DNA from: Oscillospiraceae bacterium
Lineage (GTDB): Bacteria; Bacillota; Clostridia; Oscillospirales; Acutalibacteraceae
NCBI GenBank assembly: GCA_022487055.1
Contig: JAKVJJ010000004.1
Location: 1 to 64,000 of the forward strand
Direction of reading: 5' to 3'
DNA: 64,000 nucleotides
A program made the position numbers and the translations under genes. Below, in pieces: positions 61,496 to 64,000 of the stretch (position 1 is the first letter of the stretch; each line of letters starts with the position of its first letter). The notes under the pieces are model-generated. The model was not told where the DNA came from. It made no database searches and saw only the letters and a program-made list of their open reading frames with translations.

Positions 61496-63301
61496 TTACT
61501 GCAATTCTTTCAGTGCTTTCAGCAAGATTTCATTGTCGGTATCATCGCGCACGGCAAGACGGATATATTCACGCCCGTCGCCGACTTTCGCACTCAAATC
61601 CTTGATGAACAATTTATACCGCACCAACAGTTCACGGGTGAGACGCGCAGAAGTGAGGCCGCCGGTCAATTCACACATGACATAATTTGCCTGTGTCGGC
61701 AGCACCCGCAGATAAGGAATCTGATGCAGGCCTGCCACAAAGCGGGTACGCGCGGCACGGAACTGCTGCATGGCCGCTGTATAATCCTTCTGATACTTCC
61801 CAGCTATCTGCATATAGAACTCTCCGAAAGAATTAATGTTCCAGATTGCAACATCCTTTTTCAATGCAGCAATCAATTCGGTATTAGCAGACGCCAGCAC
61901 ACCTAAGCGTACCCCCGGCACACCATAGGACTTGGAAATACTCTTCACCACAATCAAATGCGGATACTTTTCAAGGAGCTCATCATGAAAGAGCGTAGCA
62001 TCCTGTTCATCCGCAAAGTCGACAAAGCTTTCATCCACAATCAAGGAAATGCCCGCATTCTCTGCCCAGTCAGCAGCTTGCAGCACTTCTTCTTGGGGTA
62101 AATAATTTCCCGTGGGATTGTCCGGATTGATAAGCAAAAGGGTATTAACCGGATTCTTGCTGAAAAACGCGATGAGGTCGGCCGCATGATAAGAAAAGTC
62201 CGGATAACCCGGGCGATAGACGACCGCCTGTCCTTTTTTGCAGCGGTTCGGATATTCTTCAAAGGTCGGACGTACAAAGCCAATTTTCCCGGCAGTACGA
62301 CCCATCAGCGCCTTAATCAGTTCGGAAGCGCCATTGCCAACTAAAATATACTCCTGCTTAACATCAAAGTTCTTGGCTGCCAGCAAGGAATTGACTTTCA
62401 TGCCGGACGGATACTGTGTCAGCAATGTCTGGAAATTGGCCTGCATCTCATCCACTAACTTCTGCGGCGGATAGAAAGGGTTGACCAAATAACAGAAGTC
62501 CAGCAGCTTTGGGAAGCGCCAGAAACCGCCGTAAGCACCCTGCAGGGCAGCAACCTTGCCATCGTCATCCGCAAACAGCACTGACGCGATGCTGAGGTCC
62601 TGCATATCGTCAATTTCATACCATTTCTGTCCGGTCAGGCACTTTGCTCGAATGCACGGTTCATCAATTAGGGAAATCACGCGCAGCACCTGCTCGTAAT
62701 ACTCATTGTTTCCCAGTGCGTGTGAATAGGCCTCCAGAAACGGCACATAGTATTTCTGGGAAAATTTCTTGCCGAATTTATAGAAATTGACCGTCTTGTA
62801 ATACTGGTCTTTTTCGTGAAAATCAAAACTTTTGCCGGGAATAAATTCCTGTATGGAATCGTCCTCCCCCAGCTTCACCACCGTGCCGTCCATCCAGCTC
62901 TCGTATTTATCCACCAGTGCCAGTGTATCGCGCGGGTCGTCATGCAGCATCTGCAGCACGCTGTCCTCCACAATGATATCTGACTCCAGCAGCAGCGTGT
63001 CCTCTTTGAGCAGATAGTTTCGCGCAAGCCACAGGGAATAAATATTATTCGTTGTGTCATAGATTGGATTTTCAATATATACAATCGGAATCCGCAAGCC
63101 AAGTGTTCCAATATAGTCCTTAAGCTTCTGTCCCTGATAGCCGACAACAATCACCACTCTGGAAAGCTGCAGCGCCTGAAGCTGATGCAACAGCCGGTCA
63201 ATGAGCGTCACACCGTTCACCGCAACCATACATTTCGTATTCTCCGCTGTCAATTCTTTCAGGCGCCTGCCCATGCCGGCTGCCAAAATAATTCCCTGCA
63301 T
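61496..63301 (-). CDS. Fused cytidylyltransferase (LicC/PntC-like) and PLP aminotransferase
   Basis: A 601-aa bifunctional protein. Residues 1-235 are a nucleotidyltransferase with GIILAAGMGRRLKELTAENT, ESDIIVEDSVL and the TGQKWYEIDDMQDL end, like LicC (phosphocholine) and PntC (2-aminoethylphosphonate) cytidylyltransferases. Residues about 250-601 are a class I/II fold-type-I aminotransferase (GNGASELIKALM, LINPDNPTGNYLP, LIVDESFVDF, Lys in SISKSYGVPGVRLGV). I recall this domain pair for a Treponema PntC, where it makes and activates aminoethylphosphonate. No phosphoenolpyruvate mutase gene is in the window, so phosphonate use is inference. GGAGG precedes the start. It faces the polymer operon. 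Confidence 0.85.
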   Translation of the reverse strand: MQGIILAAGMGRRLKELTAENTKCMVAVNGVTLIDRLLHQLQALQLSRVVIVVGYQGQKLKDYIGTLGLRIPIVYIENPIYDTTNNIYSLWLARNYLLKEDTLLLESDIIVEDSVLQMLHDDPRDTLALVDKYESWMDGTVVKLGEDDSIQEFIPGKSFDFHEKDQYYKTVNFYKFGKKFSQKYYVPFLEAYSHALGNNEYYEQVLRVISLIDEPCIRAKCLTGQKWYEIDDMQDLSIASVLFADDDGKVAALQGAYGGFWRFPKLLDFCYLVNPFYPPQKLVDEMQANFQTLLTQYPSGMKVNSLLAAKNFDVKQEYILVGNGASELIKALMGRTAGKIGFVRPTFEEYPNRCKKGQAVVYRPGYPDFSYHAADLIAFFSKNPVNTLLLINPDNPTGNYLPQEEVLQAADWAENAGISLIVDESFVDFADEQDATLFHDELLEKYPHLIVVKSISKSYGVPGVRLGVLASANTELIAALKKDVAIWNINSFGEFYMQIAGKYQKDYTAAMQQFRAARTRFVAGLHQIPYLRVLPTQANYVMCELTGGLTSARLTRELLVRYKLFIKDLSAKVGDGREYIRLAVRDDTDNEILLKALKELQ

Positions 63302-63521
63302 TCTGATTCCTCCGCTACCCTTTCAATTTCAAACCCTAAACTTTTGCATACACAAAAACAGCGCCGGCTGCCCAGCGCAGATTTTATTCAAATTTAATGG
63401 AAACAAAACATTATTTTAACTATTTCATATTAGCTCTTTTGTGCTGGCTTGTCAAACAAAAATTCAGCCATCAAATTGACTCCGCACTGTCAAATCAGCA
63501 TTACGGAGAGCCTGCCGGATT

Positions 63522-63762
63522 TTATTGCAAATCGTACTTTTCAAAGCTGCGCACGGACTTGCGGTAAGCCGCTGTGGTCAAAAGCAAAAAATTGAAACCG
63601 CCCATCATCAGCAGGGAAAATAGATTTCAGCGTCGTGCTTTTTCCGGCACCGTTGCGCCCAATAAAGCCGGTGATTTTTCCCTGCTCTAAGGAAAAGGAT
63701 ACGTTTTGCAGCGCAAATGACGGATAAGCCTTGCACAAATTTTTGATTCCCAGCACATTCAT
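63522..63762 (-). pseudogene. Deletion scar: ABC ATPase N-terminus joined to permease C-terminus
   Basis: The gene starts normally (MNVLGIKNLCKAYPSFALQN) and reaches the Walker A motif GRNGAGKSTTLKSI at about residue 45. It then turns into sequence foreign to ATPases and stops at 63541. Read one frame over, the DNA from about 63630 to the TAA at 63522 encodes NLFSLLMMGGFNFLLLTTAA followed by YRKSVRSFEKYDLQ, the typical last helix and tail of an ABC-2 permease. So the rest of the ATPase and nearly all of the permease have been deleted, with the junction just after Walker A. Not functional as a transporter. Confidence 0.75.
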
Positions 63763-63995
63763 TCGGCATCTTCCTCGTCTCCATCATCCTCCGGCGATTC
63801 CCGAAAGACCTGCGCAGCCAACTCTTTGAGCATATCCTTGGGTGGTATGGCAATGCCGCGTTTTTTGTCTGCCAGCACCAAAATGGTATCGCCCGGATGA
63901 ATGTCAAACATGTCGCGTGCCTGCTTTGGAATCACAAACTGCCCTTTTTCACCGATTTTAGCTGCCCATGCAAATTTATCTTTATTTTTCAGCAT
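63759..63995 (-). CDS. AbrB/MazE/SpoVT-family DNA-binding protein
   Basis: A 78-aa swapped-hairpin transcription factor. AWAAKIGEKGQFVIPKQARD is the AbrB-fold core, followed by MFDIHPGDTILVLADKKRG and a short helix with an acidic tail (EDDGDEEDAE). Such regulators commonly precede an ABC ATPase and ABC-2 permease in Clostridia and overlap the ATPase start, exactly as here (4-base overlap). The transporter is broken, so the regulator may now be an orphan. Upstream sequence is cut by the window edge. Confidence 0.88.
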   Translation of the reverse strand: MLKNKDKFAWAAKIGEKGQFVIPKQARDMFDIHPGDTILVLADKKRGIAIPPKDMLKELAAQVFRESPEDDGDEEDAE

Positions 63996-64000
63996 GATTG

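Noticed and set aside
63201..63421. Short plus-strand frames upstream of the cytidylyltransferase fusion gene
   Set aside because: They overlap its start and leader and have no translation signals.

Overview
The window looks like a chromosomal segment of an anaerobic, Gram-positive, spore-forming-lineage Firmicute, most likely class Clostridia, order Oscillospirales (Ruminococcaceae/Acutalibacteraceae-like). This is an inference from moderate GC, sigma-A promoters with near-perfect -35/-10 boxes, strong AGGAGG ribosome sites, several TTG starts, a leucine T-box, a GlgC/GlgD pair, pyruvate:ferredoxin oxidoreductase, a SpoIID-domain protein, a GH51 arabinofuranosidase and a degenerate dockerin. 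I saw no rRNA, tRNA, CRISPR array, transposase or integrase, so most of it reads as core chromosome.

Layout. 1-6.8 kb: 5' part of rpmG, an unknown 270-aa protein, then ddl-murI-ywiB-argS (peptidoglycan precursors plus arginyl-tRNA synthetase), ksgA and a small membrane protein. 6.8-12.8 kb: a methyltransferase, leuA-leuB behind a T-box, a histidine phosphatase and a divergent XRE regulator. 12.9-18.8 kb: glycogen operon glgB-glgC-glgD-glgA. 19-25.7 kb: gap, citrate synthase with a membrane protein, a SpoIID-domain protein, an oligopeptide-type binding lipoprotein. 26-32.2 kb: a large secreted beta-solenoid-like surface protein behind a leader with a terminator-like hairpin, then a GC-rich two-gene unit (MORN-repeat protein + MBL-fold hydrolase with a Cys-rich tail). 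32.5-37 kb: trmL and lower glycolysis (pgk, tpiA, gpmI). 37-46.6 kb: GH51 arabinofuranosidase, a CYTH phosphatase with an M19 dipeptidase, a queT-type ECF transporter with a structured leader, a CorC-type protein, and nifJ. 46.9-56.1 kb: HtrA protease, the AmmeMemoRadiSam genes, M18 aminopeptidase, a secreted dockerin-like protein, a GH25 lysozyme and membrane proteins.

56.5-63.3 kb is the most interesting region: an operon of a five-TM LtaS/sulfatase-superfamily enzyme, a small YIDPS-type membrane protein, a signal peptidase I and a single polypeptide joining a complete YidC/Oxa1 insertase to a TagB/TagF-type glycerophosphotransferase. It faces a convergent gene fusing a LicC/PntC-type cytidylyltransferase to a PLP aminotransferase. 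Together they suggest a surface phospho-polymer made at the membrane and decorated with a cytidylyl-activated amino-phosphonate or phospho-amine. At the right edge, an AbrB-type regulator precedes a deletion scar in which the start of an ABC ATPase is joined out of frame to the end of its partner permease.

Most genes were called from diagnostic motifs read by eye. GC remarks are visual impressions; no alignments or database searches were run.
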